Assembly (NCBI RefSeq): GCF_009176725.1
Contig: NZ_AP020337.1
Coordinates: 992,001-1,056,000, forward strand
DNA: 64,000 nt
Origin: Pseudomonas sp. KUIN-1
GTDB taxonomy: Bacteria; Pseudomonadota; Gammaproteobacteria; Pseudomonadales; Pseudomonadaceae
Direction: 5' to 3'
Shown here: in pieces, positions 1-10,336 of the stretch
Numbering within the stretch: position 1 is the first letter of the stretch
How the letters are laid out: each line of letters begins with the position of its first letter
Program-made: the position numbers and the translations under genes
The notes under the pieces: model-generated
The model's database searches: none
Seen by the model: only the letters and a program-made list of their open reading frames with translations
Told to the model about the DNA's origin: nothing

Positions 1-161
1 ATCCACTTTGCACACTGCGCCCGATTCAGAAGGTCGAGCGGAGCGTTTTTGCGTTGGTTTTTCAGTGGGGCGAGCCGCGGTTTTGCATACAGGTGTCAGG
101 CGTGGTGTTCATGCGTGGCGATCGGCCTTCGGGTCGGAACATTTTCAGGGCGTTGTGATTC

Positions 162-1370
162 TTGATAACTTCACCTCCAAACGAGCAGGCAGGTAGCTGG
201 CTTGGCGTATTCGCGCTGGCCTTGGCGGCCTTCATTTTCAATACCACCGAGTTCGTGCCGATCGGTCTGCTGAGTAACATTGGCCAGAGCTTCGAAATGA
301 CCCCGGCCCAGGTCGGGCTGATGCTCACGATCTATGCCTGGGTCGTGTCGCTGATGTCGTTGCCGATGATGCTGGCGACGCGCAACATCGAGCGCCGCAA
401 GTTGCTGATGTTCGTGTTCGGCCTGTTCGTGGTCAGCCACGTCCTTTCCGCGATTGCCCCCAGCTTCGCGATCCTGCTGGTAAGCCGGGTCGGTATCGCG
501 TTTGCACATGCGGTGTTCTGGTCGGTCACGGCGTCGCTGGCCGTGCGCATCGCACCGCCCGGCAAGCAGGTTCAGGCGCTGGGCCTGCTGGCAACCGGTA
601 CGTCGCTGGCGATGGTATTGGGTATTCCGCTGGGCCGCGTGCTGGGTGAAGCCCTGGGCTGGCGCACCACCTTTCTGGGCATCGCCGCTATCGCTGCGCT
701 GGTAGTCTTCCTGCTGGTTCGCGCGCTGCCTTTGCTGCCCAGTCAGAACTCAGGCTCGTTGCGCAGCCTGCCGATCCTGTTCAAGCGCCCACGGCTGATG
801 GCGATCTACCTGCTGACCGCCATCGTGGTGACCGCTCATTTCACCGCCTACAGCTATATCGAGCCGTTCACTCAGACCGTGTCCCTGCTCAGCGGCGAAA
901 TGACCACGATCCTGCTGCTGGTCTTTGGCGGGGCCGGGATCATGGGCTCGATCATCTTCAGCCTGTTCAGCGATCGCTTCCCCAACGGGCTGTTGATCAC
1001 CGCCATTGGCACGCTGACCCTGTGCCTGCTGATGCTGTTGCCGCTCTCCGGTGATGCCGTGACGCTCGGCACGCTGACCATTATCTGGGGCATGGCGATC
1101 ATGTGCTTCGGCCTGACCTTGCAGGCGCGCGTACTGTCGCTGGCACCCGATGCGACCGATGTGGCGATGGCGCTGTTCTCGGGCATCTTCAATATCGGTA
1201 TCGGCGGCGGCGCGCTGCTCGGCAGCGTGGTCAGCAGCCATCTCGGGGTTGCCAATGTCGGCATCGTCGGCGGCCTGCTGGCCCTCGGGGGGCTGGGGTT
1301 GTGCTGCTATACAACGCATCACTTCGGCAAGGTGCGGCCTGCTGCCGAGATGCAGGCCGAGAGCAAATAG
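162..1370 (+). CDS. sotB: Sugar efflux transporter SotB (MFS)
   Basis: Twelve-helix major facilitator superfamily exporter in the inner membrane; the family pumps out arabinose, IPTG and related sugars by proton antiport. The 402-residue sequence tracks E. coli SotB/YdeA almost throughout: [17 protein letters not shown] in the first helix, [17 protein letters not shown] in loop 2-3, the antiporter-type helix 5 region ([15 protein letters not shown]), and [20 protein letters not shown] near the end. The start is taken as TTG at 162 because it matches the family N-terminal length and has a weak CAGGG about 10 bases upstream; no in-frame ATG lies nearby. It stands alone and ends at a strong bidirectional terminator. 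Confidence 0.9.
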
Positions 1371-1378
1371 GGCACGCA

Positions 1379-1420
1379 TAAAAAAGCTCGCTGACGCGCA
1401 ATGCGTTCAGCGAGCTTTTT
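1379..1420. terminator. Bidirectional intrinsic terminator
   Basis: Nine-base stem GCTCGCTGA/TCAGCGAGC (1386-1394 and 1407-1415) flanked by an A5 run on the left and a T5 run on the right, so it can act for sotB on the plus strand and for the convergent pcs gene on the minus strand. Confidence 0.9.
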
Positions 1421-1435
1421 GGTCTGGCTTGCAGG

Positions 1436-2155
1436 TCAGGCTTTAAGACGACCCAGCCACTCCAGCGACGTTCTCCAGATACAAATCCCCAGGAAATACG
1501 CCGACATCGCCAGCCACAGCCCCATGACCAACGGGCCATTGTGCGGGTGGTTGATTATCAGCAGTGCGCTGGACAGCAACCATACGGTGGTCACCGCGAT
1601 ATTGAGCGGCATGAAACGGCGCACGCGGAACGGGTGCAGGAACTTCATGCGGGTCATGGTCAGCAGCGCCAGGGCGATGATGGTGATGAACGTCAGCCAT
1701 GGGGCCGGTGACAGAATGTACAGGCACAGCGCAACGACGTTCCAGGCAGCGGGGAAGCCTTGAAAGTAGTTGTCCTTGCTTTTCATGTCGACGTTGCAGA
1801 AACAGAACAGCGACGAAACCAGGATGACCGAGACGCTCAGCAGCAGCGTGTAATCCGGCACCGGTATGTAGCGGTAGATGAACAATGCGGGAATGAACAC
1901 GTAGGTCAGGTAGTCAATGACCAGATCCAGTACCGAGCCGTCGAAGTGCGGCAGTACCGACGTGGTGTTGACCTTGCGAGCCAGTGAGCCGTCGACTCCA
2001 TCCACGATCAGGGCCGCGCCCAGCCACAACAGGCAGGCTTTGGGTTCGTTGTTGAACAAGGCAATGGTCGCCAGGAACGCAAGGACTACGCCGGTGGCGG
2101 TGAAGCCATGCGCCCCCCATGCGTTGAGTCTGGCTATGCGTTGATTGGTTATCAC
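1436..2155 (-). CDS. pcs: Phosphatidylcholine synthase
   Basis: Integral membrane CDP-alcohol phosphotransferase that condenses choline with CDP-diacylglycerol to give phosphatidylcholine in one step. The 239 residues contain the modified family signature seen in Pcs enzymes: D52-x2-D55-G56-x2-A59-R60-x12-G73-x3-D77-x3-D81, in which the usual x8 spacer is x12. About seven to eight hydrophobic helices follow. Length equals the roughly 240 residues of rhizobial Pcs. It is convergent with sotB and shares its terminator. Phosphatidylcholine is typical of plant-associated bacteria and is known in P. syringae; that the choline comes from the host is inference. Confidence 0.9.
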   Translation of the reverse strand: MITNQRIARLNAWGAHGFTATGVVLAFLATIALFNNEPKACLLWLGAALIVDGVDGSLARKVNTTSVLPHFDGSVLDLVIDYLTYVFIPALFIYRYIPVPDYTLLLSVSVILVSSLFCFCNVDMKSKDNYFQGFPAAWNVVALCLYILSPAPWLTFITIIALALLTMTRMKFLHPFRVRRFMPLNIAVTTVWLLSSALLIINHPHNGPLVMGLWLAMSAYFLGICIWRTSLEWLGRLKA

Positions 2156-2241
2156 GGGGGCGCTCTCCAGGAAGTAATGCTTGCCAGGGTGTGCCGCAAC
2201 CTGACCGGTAGCAACTATCGACCCGGCAATTGCCGATAAGT

Positions 2242-4254
2242 TTAGCGGTGACTATCCCTTGTTTCCCGGTTGTTTTCCAGAAAGCCACGCTCTGGGTCAG
2301 ATCGCTGGTCTCTGTATTCTTCCGGTTCGACGAAACAGGTAGGCGCATCACCGTTGGCATTGAGTTGGTTGATCAGGGTCGGCTGGCCCTGTTCATTGAA
2401 CAGTACCTGCCCGACACCCGCCGAGTTCCATAAGCGTTCACCGACGTTGCTGTGCTCGGGCGTGCGCGGAACAACCTTCATCAGGCGGCGCTTGGTGAAC
2501 CAGTTAAGAGGTGAGCGAGGAGAGTATAACCAGCGATTCAGCCGATCAAAAGTGTCCAGCAGACGACGGGGGAATTCATTCTTAATGCCACTGCTGGTGA
2601 TTTGCCAGATGTGAGGCCCGCCACTGCGTTGGCGAATCAGGATTTCGTAGACGAACGAGTAATGCACATCGCCCGACAGAATCACGTAATTGCCCGGGGT
2701 TCTGGAATGGCGAAAGATGTTCAGAATCACGTTGGCGGCACCGCGATGTGCCATCCAGTTTTCTGCATCGACCAGTAACGGATAGCCGCACCAGCTGAAG
2801 ATGCGTTGTATCGCCTCGATCAACTTGACGCCGAACACGGGGGCAGGTGAGACGATAATCGCTGATTTGTGGTCGATCAGCTCCTGCTGCAGTTCGCTGA
2901 GCGCTTCCCAGTCGAGCAGGCCGGACGGGTGATTGAAGTTCGACTCGCTGCGCCAGCGCCGGGTGCGGGTATCCAGTACCACCAGTGCCGGGCTGGTGGG
3001 TAACACGTAATGCCATTGCTGAAACTTCAACAACTGATCAATCAACTGGTCCTGGGCCTGGCTGTCCAGCCAGTTGTCGTTCGACACGGCGTCGGTGCTC
3101 AGGGCATGAGCCTGCTTGACCAGACCGTTGAGCGCATCCGGGTTATTGCCCCAGCCCTGGCACAGCAGGTAGGCGAGCAGGGCGTTGCCGATGATGCGTT
3201 TGGAGAATGGATGGCCGTACGCGGTTTGCTCCCAGTTCGCCGACAGGTTCCAGTCATCGGTGATGTCGTGGTCATCGAAAATCATCATGCACGGCAGATG
3301 CGCCATCGCCCGTGCCACGCCGCTCAGGCCGGCGGCAAACGCCTCGACCAGCTGCTGTTCCCTGGCGTAGCGCTCGACTTCCCCGTCTTCCAGTTGCGGC
3401 CTGCCGGGTTCGATCAGGGTCCAGGGCGTGGGTGACCAGACCAGCAGGTACATCGCCATGACTTCCGCCAGGGTGACCAGATGGTTATCCGCTGTGCTGC
3501 TGGTGAATACCGGCTTGCTGGTGCCGCCGAAGAAGCGCTCGCGCAGTGTGTCGTTGCTTTTCAGGGCCGGCAGCAGGTCGGCACGCTGGTAATAGCTGGC
3601 CGGATGCGTGTAGAGACGAGGACTGTCATCGACGATGGCACCGTCGAGTCGCTCGTCGAACAACCCCAGCCGTTCGATCAAGACATGGATAGCGCGCAGC
3701 ATCGGCCCGGCAACATCGTCGGCGTAAATCTGATCGCCGCTCATCATCAACAGCGCAGGGCGTTGCAGCGGCTCCTTGGTGTCGGCCAGCAGGCGGTCCA
3801 CGCAGAGCAGACCTTCGGCTGCGCTGTGGTGCGGCTTGCGGCACGAGCCATGCAGCAGGTGATCAATGCTGCTGCGCACCACGAAGTTCGGGTAGCGGTT
3901 GCCCTCGTACAGCAGGTGCGGCGCCCACTCGGCAATACCGCCTTCGTCCTCCACCCGCAGGTCGTAATCGATCCAGGTGTCGCGGGGCAGTTCGGCTTCC
4001 AGTTGCAGGTCGATCAGGTGAATGAACGCCTGGCGCCCGACTGCAATGACCTGACATTGACTGTCGTCGAGTACGTAATCGTTGAAGCCCGCAGAGGGAT
4101 CATCAGTAGCGGCATGGCGCAGGCGCACGGTAAGGCGCAACCGACGGGACCCTACCAGCCACAACACCAGGCGGCCGGCTTCCTGACGGCGCAATAACGG
4201 GCCGGCAAGGATGGACGGCAGCGAAGTGAGTTGTTCGATGGAAGAAGCGGACAT
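2242..4254 (-). CDS. PhoD-like metallophosphatase, cytosolic type
   Basis: Large (670 residues) member of the PhoD-like phosphodiesterase/alkaline phosphatase superfamily. The metal-binding motifs are in order: GSCRK near residue 137, GDQIYADD near 173, FDDHDITDDW near 326, and SGDVHYSF in the C-terminal third. No signal peptide or twin-arginine motif is present, unlike the second PhoD protein in this window (11998-13569), so it probably works in the cytoplasm. Substrate is unknown; phosphate mono- or diester hydrolysis is expected for the fold. It is a single gene, 86 bases upstream of pcs and transcribed the same way, so co-transcription with pcs is possible. Confidence 0.8.
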   Translation of the reverse strand: MSASSIEQLTSLPSILAGPLLRRQEAGRLVLWLVGSRRLRLTVRLRHAATDDPSAGFNDYVLDDSQCQVIAVGRQAFIHLIDLQLEAELPRDTWIDYDLRVEDEGGIAEWAPHLLYEGNRYPNFVVRSSIDHLLHGSCRKPHHSAAEGLLCVDRLLADTKEPLQRPALLMMSGDQIYADDVAGPMLRAIHVLIERLGLFDERLDGAIVDDSPRLYTHPASYYQRADLLPALKSNDTLRERFFGGTSKPVFTSSTADNHLVTLAEVMAMYLLVWSPTPWTLIEPGRPQLEDGEVERYAREQQLVEAFAAGLSGVARAMAHLPCMMIFDDHDITDDWNLSANWEQTAYGHPFSKRIIGNALLAYLLCQGWGNNPDALNGLVKQAHALSTDAVSNDNWLDSQAQDQLIDQLLKFQQWHYVLPTSPALVVLDTRTRRWRSESNFNHPSGLLDWEALSELQQELIDHKSAIIVSPAPVFGVKLIEAIQRIFSWCGYPLLVDAENWMAHRGAANVILNIFRHSRTPGNYVILSGDVHYSFVYEILIRQRSGGPHIWQITSSGIKNEFPRRLLDTFDRLNRWLYSPRSPLNWFTKRRLMKVVPRTPEHSNVGERLWNSAGVGQVLFNEQGQPTLINQLNANGDAPTCFVEPEEYRDQRSDPERGFLENNRETRDSHR

Positions 4255-4512
4255 CCTGGCTTATGGCTCTGGCGGGACACAGGCGGGGATGGTAACGCAA
4301 CAGGCCCGGAAAGTTCTTGTTACACCACGCGAGCGCATGTTTCCGGACATTGCAGACAATGCGAAACGGTCCGCTCAGCCTTGCTCATATGAAGACTTTG
4401 TTAACCGCCTGCAGAGTGCTCTGAAAATGCCGATATACACCTATGCAGAGGGCATCAGAATTCCATAAAGTTTTATGGCGTTATGCCATATTCGCTCATG
4501 AGGGTTCCCGCT

Positions 4513-6153
4513 ATGAAATGGTTTTACAACGCAAGGCTGTCCGCCAAGCTTTTCATGTCTTTTGCGCTGTGTGCGCTTTTCACCCTTGGGGTGGGCGTAA
4601 TAGGCAGTCGCGGCATCAGTGCCTTGTCCAGCAGCCTGGATAACGTGTTTACCAACAGCCTGCTGTCGGTCACAAAATCCGGAGAGGTCACGGCCTCGGT
4701 CATTGCTCAGAACCGTGATCTCTATCGTTTATTGGCCGCCATGGCAGGCAATGCGCCGCAAAGCGTCAAGGACGATATTCTCGCGAGCATGAGCGTCAAC
4801 AAGACTCAAGCTGAAAAAAGCTACGCCACCTACCGGGCTACGCCGCTTGACGATGACGAGCGCGCTGCCGGTGATCAGATGGACAGAGACTGGCCTGGCT
4901 ATCAGGCACTCATCGAGCAAGCCAAAAGCGTTGCCCTGTCCGGGGATATTGCCGGGGCAAGAGCGATCATCGACGGTGATGTACGCAGCGGTTACCTGAA
5001 GGTCATGGATCAGCTGACCACCATCGTCAACTCCAATAATCGTCAGGCGGGCGAGGCCGCTGTGGCTTCTGACCAGACACAGAACTCTGCGCAACGAAAC
5101 CTGTACATCGGCATCGGCTTGTCATTCTTTGCCGCGTTTGTGATGGGCCTGTTCATAAGTCGTGCCATCAGCACACCAATCAACACTGCGGTGACCAATG
5201 CCCGGCGAATTGCCAGCGGTGACCTGACCCTGCCGATTGCCAGTCAATATCACGACGAAGCCGGCATGATGCTGGTCGCTCTGAGCGATATGCAGGACAA
5301 CCTGAAAAGCACGATCGGGCAAATATCCAGTGCTGCCGACCAGTTGGCCTCGGCTGCTGAAGAACTGAATGCCGTGACTGAAGAAAGCAGTCGCGGTCTG
5401 ATCCGTCAGAACGATGAGATTCAGCAGGCCGCTTCGGCTGTGAACGAGATGACCGCTGCGGTCGAAGAGGTCGCGCGTAACGCCATGTCGACGTCGGAAG
5501 CGTCCCGCCAGACCAGTACCGACGCTGCCGCCGGTCGTGATCAGGCCCGCGATGCGGTGAATGCGATCAACACCGTCAGTGCCGAGATCAGCAGTTCGAC
5601 CACCATGGTCGAAGAGCTTGCCGGGCGCGTCCGTGAGATCGGGCAGGTGCTGGACGTGATCCGTGGGATCGCCGAGCAGACCAACCTGCTGGCCCTCAAC
5701 GCTGCCATCGAGGCCGCGCGTGCCGGCGAACAGGGGCGCGGCTTTGCTGTGGTGGCAGACGAGGTGCGGGCGCTGGCCGCTCGAACCCAGGCGTCCACTG
5801 GCGAAATCGAAACCATGATCGGCAGTGTTCAGGCCAGTGCCGATCAGGCCGTGCGGGCCATGGCCAACAGCCGCACCCTGACCAGCAACACGCAAACCCT
5901 GGCTCAGGCCACAGGGCAGTCGCTGGAGCGCATTGCGCAGAGCGTCGCCGAGATCAACGACCGCAACATGTTGATTGCGACGGCCTCCGAAGAGCAGTCC
6001 CACGTTGCGCGCGAGGTGGATCGCAACCTGGTCAACATTCAGGACCTCTCCGCCCAGACTGCCGCAGGTGCTCATCAGACCAGTGCTTCAAGCCAGGAAC
6101 TGTCGCGTCTGGCCATTTCCTTCAACAATCTGGTAGGCAAGTTCAAGGTCTGA
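4513..6153 (+). CDS. Methyl-accepting chemotaxis protein, 4HB sensor
   Basis: Transmembrane chemoreceptor of 546 residues. Layout: helix TM1 (about 8-32), a helical periplasmic four-helix-bundle sensor (about 33-190), TM2 ([20 protein letters not shown]), a HAMP domain, then the coiled-coil signalling domain with the conserved tip [20 protein letters not shown] and [15 protein letters not shown] 4513 is chosen because GAGGG lies 8 bases upstream; in-frame ATGs at 4483 and 4498 have no ribosome site. The signalling domain couples to CheA/CheW. The ligand cannot be read from the sequence. It ends 8 bases from the convergent acetyltransferase gene. Confidence 0.9.
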   Translation: MKWFYNARLSAKLFMSFALCALFTLGVGVIGSRGISALSSSLDNVFTNSLLSVTKSGEVTASVIAQNRDLYRLLAAMAGNAPQSVKDDILASMSVNKTQAEKSYATYRATPLDDDERAAGDQMDRDWPGYQALIEQAKSVALSGDIAGARAIIDGDVRSGYLKVMDQLTTIVNSNNRQAGEAAVASDQTQNSAQRNLYIGIGLSFFAAFVMGLFISRAISTPINTAVTNARRIASGDLTLPIASQYHDEAGMMLVALSDMQDNLKSTIGQISSAADQLASAAEELNAVTEESSRGLIRQNDEIQQAASAVNEMTAAVEEVARNAMSTSEASRQTSTDAAAGRDQARDAVNAINTVSAEISSSTTMVEELAGRVREIGQVLDVIRGIAEQTNLLALNAAIEAARAGEQGRGFAVVADEVRALAARTQASTGEIETMIGSVQASADQAVRAMANSRTLTSNTQTLAQATGQSLERIAQSVAEINDRNMLIATASEEQSHVAREVDRNLVNIQDLSAQTAAGAHQTSASSQELSRLAISFNNLVGKFKV

Positions 6154-6161
6154 CGTAAGTC

Positions 6162-6599
6162 TCAGGCCGTTGTGTTCGGCAGGCGCTTCTGGAAAAAGAA
6201 GCGCTTGTTGCCGGGTGGATAGTCGTCAATCTGGCCGAACTCGGTGTAACCGTGGCGGCGATAGAAATCGGGGGCCTGGAAGTCGAAAGTGTCCAGCCAG
6301 ATCCCCGTGCAGCCCTTTTCAACCGCCAGATCCTCGGCCATCTGCATCAAACGCGAGCCCATGCCTTGCCCGCGGGCTTGTTCGGGAACGACCAGCAGTT
6401 CGATGAACAGCCACTCATAAAGAATGCGAGCGTGCAGCCCGCCGAGGACTTCCCGGGTTTGATCATCGCGAATGAACATCGCCACTTTCTCGGACTTGCC
6501 GTCGCCCGCCTGCTCGGCGTTGAAACGTTTCAGTGGTTCCAGAATCGCCAGACGATCCTCTTCCGTAGGGTTGGTGCTGACGTCAATGTGAATGCTCAT
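6162..6599 (-). CDS. GNAT family N-acetyltransferase
   Basis: Soluble 145-residue acetyl-CoA-dependent transferase. The acetyl-CoA pyrophosphate loop (motif A) reads VVPEQARGQGMGSRLM, preceded by the beta-4 strand FIELL; motif B is FYRRHGYTEFG. Length is normal for a single GNAT fold. Substrate cannot be assigned; the short family with a terminal PPGNKRFFFQK block resembles small bacterial acetyltransferases that often act on antibiotics or polyamines, but this is only a guess. It is a single gene, tail to tail with the chemoreceptor. Confidence 0.8.
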   Translation of the reverse strand: MSIHIDVSTNPTEEDRLAILEPLKRFNAEQAGDGKSEKVAMFIRDDQTREVLGGLHARILYEWLFIELLVVPEQARGQGMGSRLMQMAEDLAVEKGCTGIWLDTFDFQAPDFYRRHGYTEFGQIDDYPPGNKRFFFQKRLPNTTA

Positions 6600-6680
6600 G
6601 CGATGGCTCCCAGCCTGGGTGTGCGCCGAGATTAAAGTGGCAGGGGCGCGGCGTAAAGCAGGATCCTGCGGGGTGTCATT

Positions 6681-7895
6681 TCACGCGAAGCACACGCAAT
6701 TACGTCCGGCGCGCTTGGCTGCGTAGAGGGCATTGTCAGCCGCGCCAATCAGGTTCTCGGCACTGGTCAGAGGCGCTGTCGCACAGGCCACGCCGAGGCT
6801 GATGGTGACCAGCGCGTTTTCGCCCAGCACCGGATGCGGCAACTTGAGCTCGGCAACCGCGCTCTGCAGGGCCCCGGCCACTTCCCTGGCCTGCACGACA
6901 TCGCCGATCATCAGCACCAGCACCTCTTCGCCGCCGAACCGGAACGCCACAGCACCATGCTCATGCGCGCTTTGCTGGAGTTTCTGACAGAGCAATCTGA
7001 GGCAGGTATCCCCTTGTGGATGACCGTAGTTGTCGTTGTAGGATTTGAAGTGATCGATGTCCAGCAGGATGATGGCCACGTTCGCCGGTGCATTGCGAGC
7101 GTGTTCCCAGACTGACGCCATCACTTCGTCCTGATAGCGTCGATTGAACAGTCGGGTCAGCCCATCGGTACGCGCGAACTCCATCAATTGCACTTGAAGC
7201 AGGCGTCCGCGAAGCGCAAACAGGTAGCTCATGCGGCTTGCCCGCTCCAGAAAGTAGGAGGCCATCAGCAACAGTGCCACTGTCGAAACAAACAACACGG
7301 CATTGGCCTGCCAGATCACAAAATCGGCGAAGTCGGCAATGTAGGTGGTCACCAACTGGATGATCAGCATGCATAACATGGCGACAGCGGCATGGCGCAA
7401 CGGCAATTGCTGGATCATGGTGCAGTAGACCATGATCAACAGCATGCCGAGTTGATAAAAGATTTGATAAGGGCTGTCGCTGTGAATCATGACCAGCATT
7501 GGCATGAGCGAGCACACTACCGTGGCGAATGCTGCAATCGTTTCCATCGCCCAGCGCGTAGCAACCCGTTGGGCCAGCATCAGCAGCGCGATAAACATCG
7601 GCGTAATCAGGCACAGACGGCCCACCGCGACATAGGCAAAGACATCCCGCAATATCAACCAGTCGCTGATCAGAAACAGGTTGTAGACCAGACTGCCGCC
7701 AATCCCTACCGCCGTCAGGAACTCGCGCCGCGGCAGCCGGGTTTCTTCCTGATAGCGTTGCTCAAGAACACGGCTGAAGCGTAACGAGCCAACACCTGAA
7801 GTGATCGTCTGCTCGACCTCGGCAAGGAGTTGCGCATCTTCAAGGCTGGGACGTTCAAGGGCAGAAACGAGCATGTGACACCGGGACATTAACAT
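6681..7895 (-). CDS. Membrane diguanylate cyclase (GGDEF)
   Basis: 404-residue inner-membrane enzyme expected to make cyclic di-GMP from two GTP. The N-terminal half (about 60-220) holds five to six hydrophobic helices with no recognisable periplasmic domain; the C-terminal half is a complete GGDEF domain: DGLTRLFNRRY, LLDIDHFKSYNDNYGHPQGD, and the active-site loop RFGGEEV. The last loop residue is V rather than F, and the RxxD product-inhibition site is missing (HEHG stands in its place), so feedback control by c-di-GMP is unlikely. The start is uncertain among ATGs at 7895, 7889 and 7874; none has a strong ribosome site. A long palindrome lies just upstream. Confidence 0.85.
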   Translation of the reverse strand: MLMSRCHMLVSALERPSLEDAQLLAEVEQTITSGVGSLRFSRVLEQRYQEETRLPRREFLTAVGIGGSLVYNLFLISDWLILRDVFAYVAVGRLCLITPMFIALLMLAQRVATRWAMETIAAFATVVCSLMPMLVMIHSDSPYQIFYQLGMLLIMVYCTMIQQLPLRHAAVAMLCMLIIQLVTTYIADFADFVIWQANAVLFVSTVALLLMASYFLERASRMSYLFALRGRLLQVQLMEFARTDGLTRLFNRRYQDEVMASVWEHARNAPANVAIILLDIDHFKSYNDNYGHPQGDTCLRLLCQKLQQSAHEHGAVAFRFGGEEVLVLMIGDVVQAREVAGALQSAVAELKLPHPVLGENALVTISLGVACATAPLTSAENLIGAADNALYAAKRAGRNCVCFA

Positions 7896-7904
7896 CGAGA
7901 GACG

Positions 7905-7928
7905 TAAGACATCATGAGTGATGTCTTA
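7905..7928. promoter_or_regulatory. Perfect 10-bp inverted repeat upstream of the diguanylate cyclase
   Basis: TAAGACATCA at 7905-7914 and its exact complement TGATGTCTTA at 7919-7928 flank a TGAG centre. It starts 9 bases upstream of the first possible start codon of the GGDEF gene. It could be a dimeric repressor operator or a 5' UTR hairpin. The rest of the 356-base gap up to gmd shows no gene; a light AT-rich stretch near 8197-8215 may be the gmd promoter. Confidence 0.5.
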
Positions 7929-8251
7929 GTGCTATCAATGTATCTTGCTGCCATACCAAAGTCGACCGATGGTGGCTGCTGCCTCTATGGGTAAGGCTGC
8001 AACCGGCGTTCTGCATCTTTGGTCATATCGTGCAGGAGAACGGTGGGTTTCTCGTCGCAACATCAGCCGGCAGCAGGGCGAGGCAGAGGTATCTGAAAAA
8101 TGACTGCTTGCACTTCAGATTCCGCATCTATAGTGGTCTTATGCTTCGACTCAAACAAGGTGGGCTGCTTTCGAAGCGGGCGCGTCGGGATGCATGAATT
8201 TATCTCGGCATAATAAATGAAGCCAAGCGAACCCAGATCGAGCTCCTATTT

Positions 8252-9298
8252 ATGAATACACCTGAAGAATCTGTAATTATCACGGGCATCACTGGCCAGG
8301 ATGGCGCGTACTTGACTCAACTTCTGCTGGAGAAAGGTTATAAGGTTTACGGCACCTATCGCCGCACCAGCTCGGTCAATTTCTGGCGTCTCGAAGAGCT
8401 TGGCGTAGCCAGTCATCCGAATCTGCACCTGGTTGAACATGACCTGACTGATTTGAGTGCCAGCATTCGCTTGTTGCAAAAAGCCGAACCTACCCAGATT
8501 TACAACCTGGCGGCGCAGAGTTTTGTCGGTGTTTCCTTCGATCAACCGATAACGACTGCCGAAATTACCGGCTTGGGGGCAGTCAACCTGCTCGAAGCGA
8601 TACGCATCGTGGACCCGAAGATACGTTTTTATCAGGCATCGACTTCCGAAATGTTCGGCAAGGTGCAAGAAGTCCCGCAGGTCGAAAGCACATCGTTCTA
8701 TCCGCGCAGCCCTTATGGCGTTGCCAAGCTTTATGCCCACTGGATGACGGTCAACTATCGGGAGTCTTATGGGATTTTTGGTGCCAGCGGCATTTTGTTC
8801 AACCATGAGTCTCCGCTGCGCGGCAAAGAGTTCGTCACCCGCAAGATAACGGATTCTGCCGCACGCATTTCACTGGGTATGTCGCAACTTCTGGAGTTAG
8901 GTAACCTGGACGCCAAGCGTGACTGGGGGTTTGCCAAAGAGTACGTGGAAGGCATGTGGCGCATGTTGCAAGCCGACGAGCCCGACTCATTTGTACTGGC
9001 GACCCACAGATCCGAAACGGTTCGTGACTTTGTGGCAATGGCGTTCAAGGCTGTCGACATAGATCTGGAATGGAAAGGTAGCGCGGAGAACGAGCGGGGC
9101 ATCAATGTGGCGACGGGCGAGACGCTCGTTCAGGTCAATCCCAGGTTCTACCGCCCCTCTGAAGTCGAGTTGCTGATAGGCAATCCGGAAAAAGCCAAAC
9201 GGGTGCTTGGTTGGGAAGCAAGCACTAACCTTGAGCAGCTCTGTCGGTTGATGGTGGACGCAGATCTGAAGCGTAATCAGCAAGGTAGATCGTTTTGA
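8252..9298 (+). CDS. gmd: GDP-mannose 4,6-dehydratase
   Basis: Cytosolic short-chain dehydrogenase/reductase that converts GDP-D-mannose to GDP-4-keto-6-deoxymannose, the first step to GDP-D-rhamnose or GDP-fucose. The NADP Rossmann motif is GITGQDG near residue 13; the Gmd hallmark YRRTSS, the catalytic STSEMFG segment, the YGVAK (Tyr-x3-Lys) pair and FNHESP(L)RG are all present. Its 348 residues fit the family. The convergent neighbour is the matching reductase, which points to GDP-D-rhamnose for O-antigen or flagellin glycan; both polymers contain rhamnose in P. syringae. Confidence 0.93.
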   Translation: MNTPEESVIITGITGQDGAYLTQLLLEKGYKVYGTYRRTSSVNFWRLEELGVASHPNLHLVEHDLTDLSASIRLLQKAEPTQIYNLAAQSFVGVSFDQPITTAEITGLGAVNLLEAIRIVDPKIRFYQASTSEMFGKVQEVPQVESTSFYPRSPYGVAKLYAHWMTVNYRESYGIFGASGILFNHESPLRGKEFVTRKITDSAARISLGMSQLLELGNLDAKRDWGFAKEYVEGMWRMLQADEPDSFVLATHRSETVRDFVAMAFKAVDIDLEWKGSAENERGINVATGETLVQVNPRFYRPSEVELLIGNPEKAKRVLGWEASTNLEQLCRLMVDADLKRNQQGRSF

Positions 9299-9365
9299 GC
9301 AACCCTTTCCAGGCTGTCCGACTCGAGCACTCAGGTGCTACTGATCACCACGGCACGTGCAACGG

Positions 9366-9383
9366 GGCCTGATGAATCAGGCC
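9366..9383. terminator. Hairpin between gmd and rmd ends
   Basis: GGCCTGAT-GA-ATCAGGCC, an 8-bp stem with a two-base centre, overlaps the last codons and stop of the convergent reductase gene. No clear T-run follows, so terminator function is only probable. Confidence 0.4.
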
Positions 9384-10336
9384 ATTTCAGTTACCTCATC
9401 GCGCCAGTAATTCAATAGCGTTGCGAGCGTATCCTGCAGCTTGGTAGCAGGCTCCCAGTCAGTCGCCCTGCGGATAGCGGAGTTATCGCCGAACGCGCTG
9501 GGTATGTCGGACGGCCGCATTCGGTCAGGATCGTTGACCACCTCTATCGTGCTTGAGCTCAGAGCCGTGAGTTGATTGAGTATGGCCTCCATACGTATGG
9601 GCTCGCCGCGGCAAATATTCAGGCACCGAGGGTGGGCTTGTTGCGTGTCGGCCATTTTCAACAGGGCGACGTACGCATCGCACACATCACTTACATCGAG
9701 AAAGTCTCGCGCTGCTTGCAGGTTGCCGACTTTCAACTGTGGTGCCTGCCTGCCTGCTTCTATCAAGGCGATCTGACGAGCAAATGAGGCGGTTGCGAAG
9801 TCGGCTGATTGCCCGGCACCAATATGATTGAAAGGGCGTACGACGATACCTCTCTGTCCGCGACGAAAGCTCTCGTGGAAGGCCGTTTCAGCAGCGAGTT
9901 TGCTGGCGGCATACGGGTTCATAGGCCTGCATACGCTGTTCTCGTCGAGGGCAATACCCTGCTTGAATGCCTCGCCATAGACTTCCGATGAGCTCACAAA
10001 CAGCACAAATGCCTGCGGAGTCTGGCGTTGCAATGCCTGCAGAAGATTCATACTTCCCATGACATTGGTTTGCCAGGTCATCAAGGGGTCCTCAAAACTA
10101 GTGGGTACGTGAGTGATTGCAGCCAAATGTACAACATGAGTGAGGTTTGATCGGGACACTGCACGCTCTAAGCCAGAGGCATCGCGAATGTCACAATGCA
10201 GCGATTCGGTAGCATGAGCGGACTCAGGAGACTCAGGACTCACCAGTGCAACCACATGATGTCCTGCCTGCTGTAGCTTTCGACACAGCATCTGCCCGAC
10301 GAAACCGTTTGCACCAGTGATCAGAATGCGTTGCAT
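9377..10336 (-). CDS. rmd: GDP-6-deoxy-D-lyxo-4-hexulose reductase (Rmd-like)
   Basis: 319-residue NAD(P)-dependent epimerase/reductase of the extended SDR family. It shows the nucleotide motif TGANGFVGQ at the N-terminus, the catalytic Ser (FVSSSEVYG) and the MNPYAASKLAAE Tyr-x3-Lys motif. The family reduces the 4-keto group of the Gmd product to give GDP-D-rhamnose. Assignment as Rmd rather than a generic epimerase rests on sequence type and on its position next to gmd. Start is supported by AGGAGG seven bases upstream of ATG 10336. Gmd and Rmd are usually co-directional; here they converge, so they have separate promoters. Confidence 0.82.
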   Translation of the reverse strand: MQRILITGANGFVGQMLCRKLQQAGHHVVALVSPESPESAHATESLHCDIRDASGLERAVSRSNLTHVVHLAAITHVPTSFEDPLMTWQTNVMGSMNLLQALQRQTPQAFVLFVSSSEVYGEAFKQGIALDENSVCRPMNPYAASKLAAETAFHESFRRGQRGIVVRPFNHIGAGQSADFATASFARQIALIEAGRQAPQLKVGNLQAARDFLDVSDVCDAYVALLKMADTQQAHPRCLNICRGEPIRMEAILNQLTALSSSTIEVVNDPDRMRPSDIPSAFGDNSAIRRATDWEPATKLQDTLATLLNYWRDEVTEMA

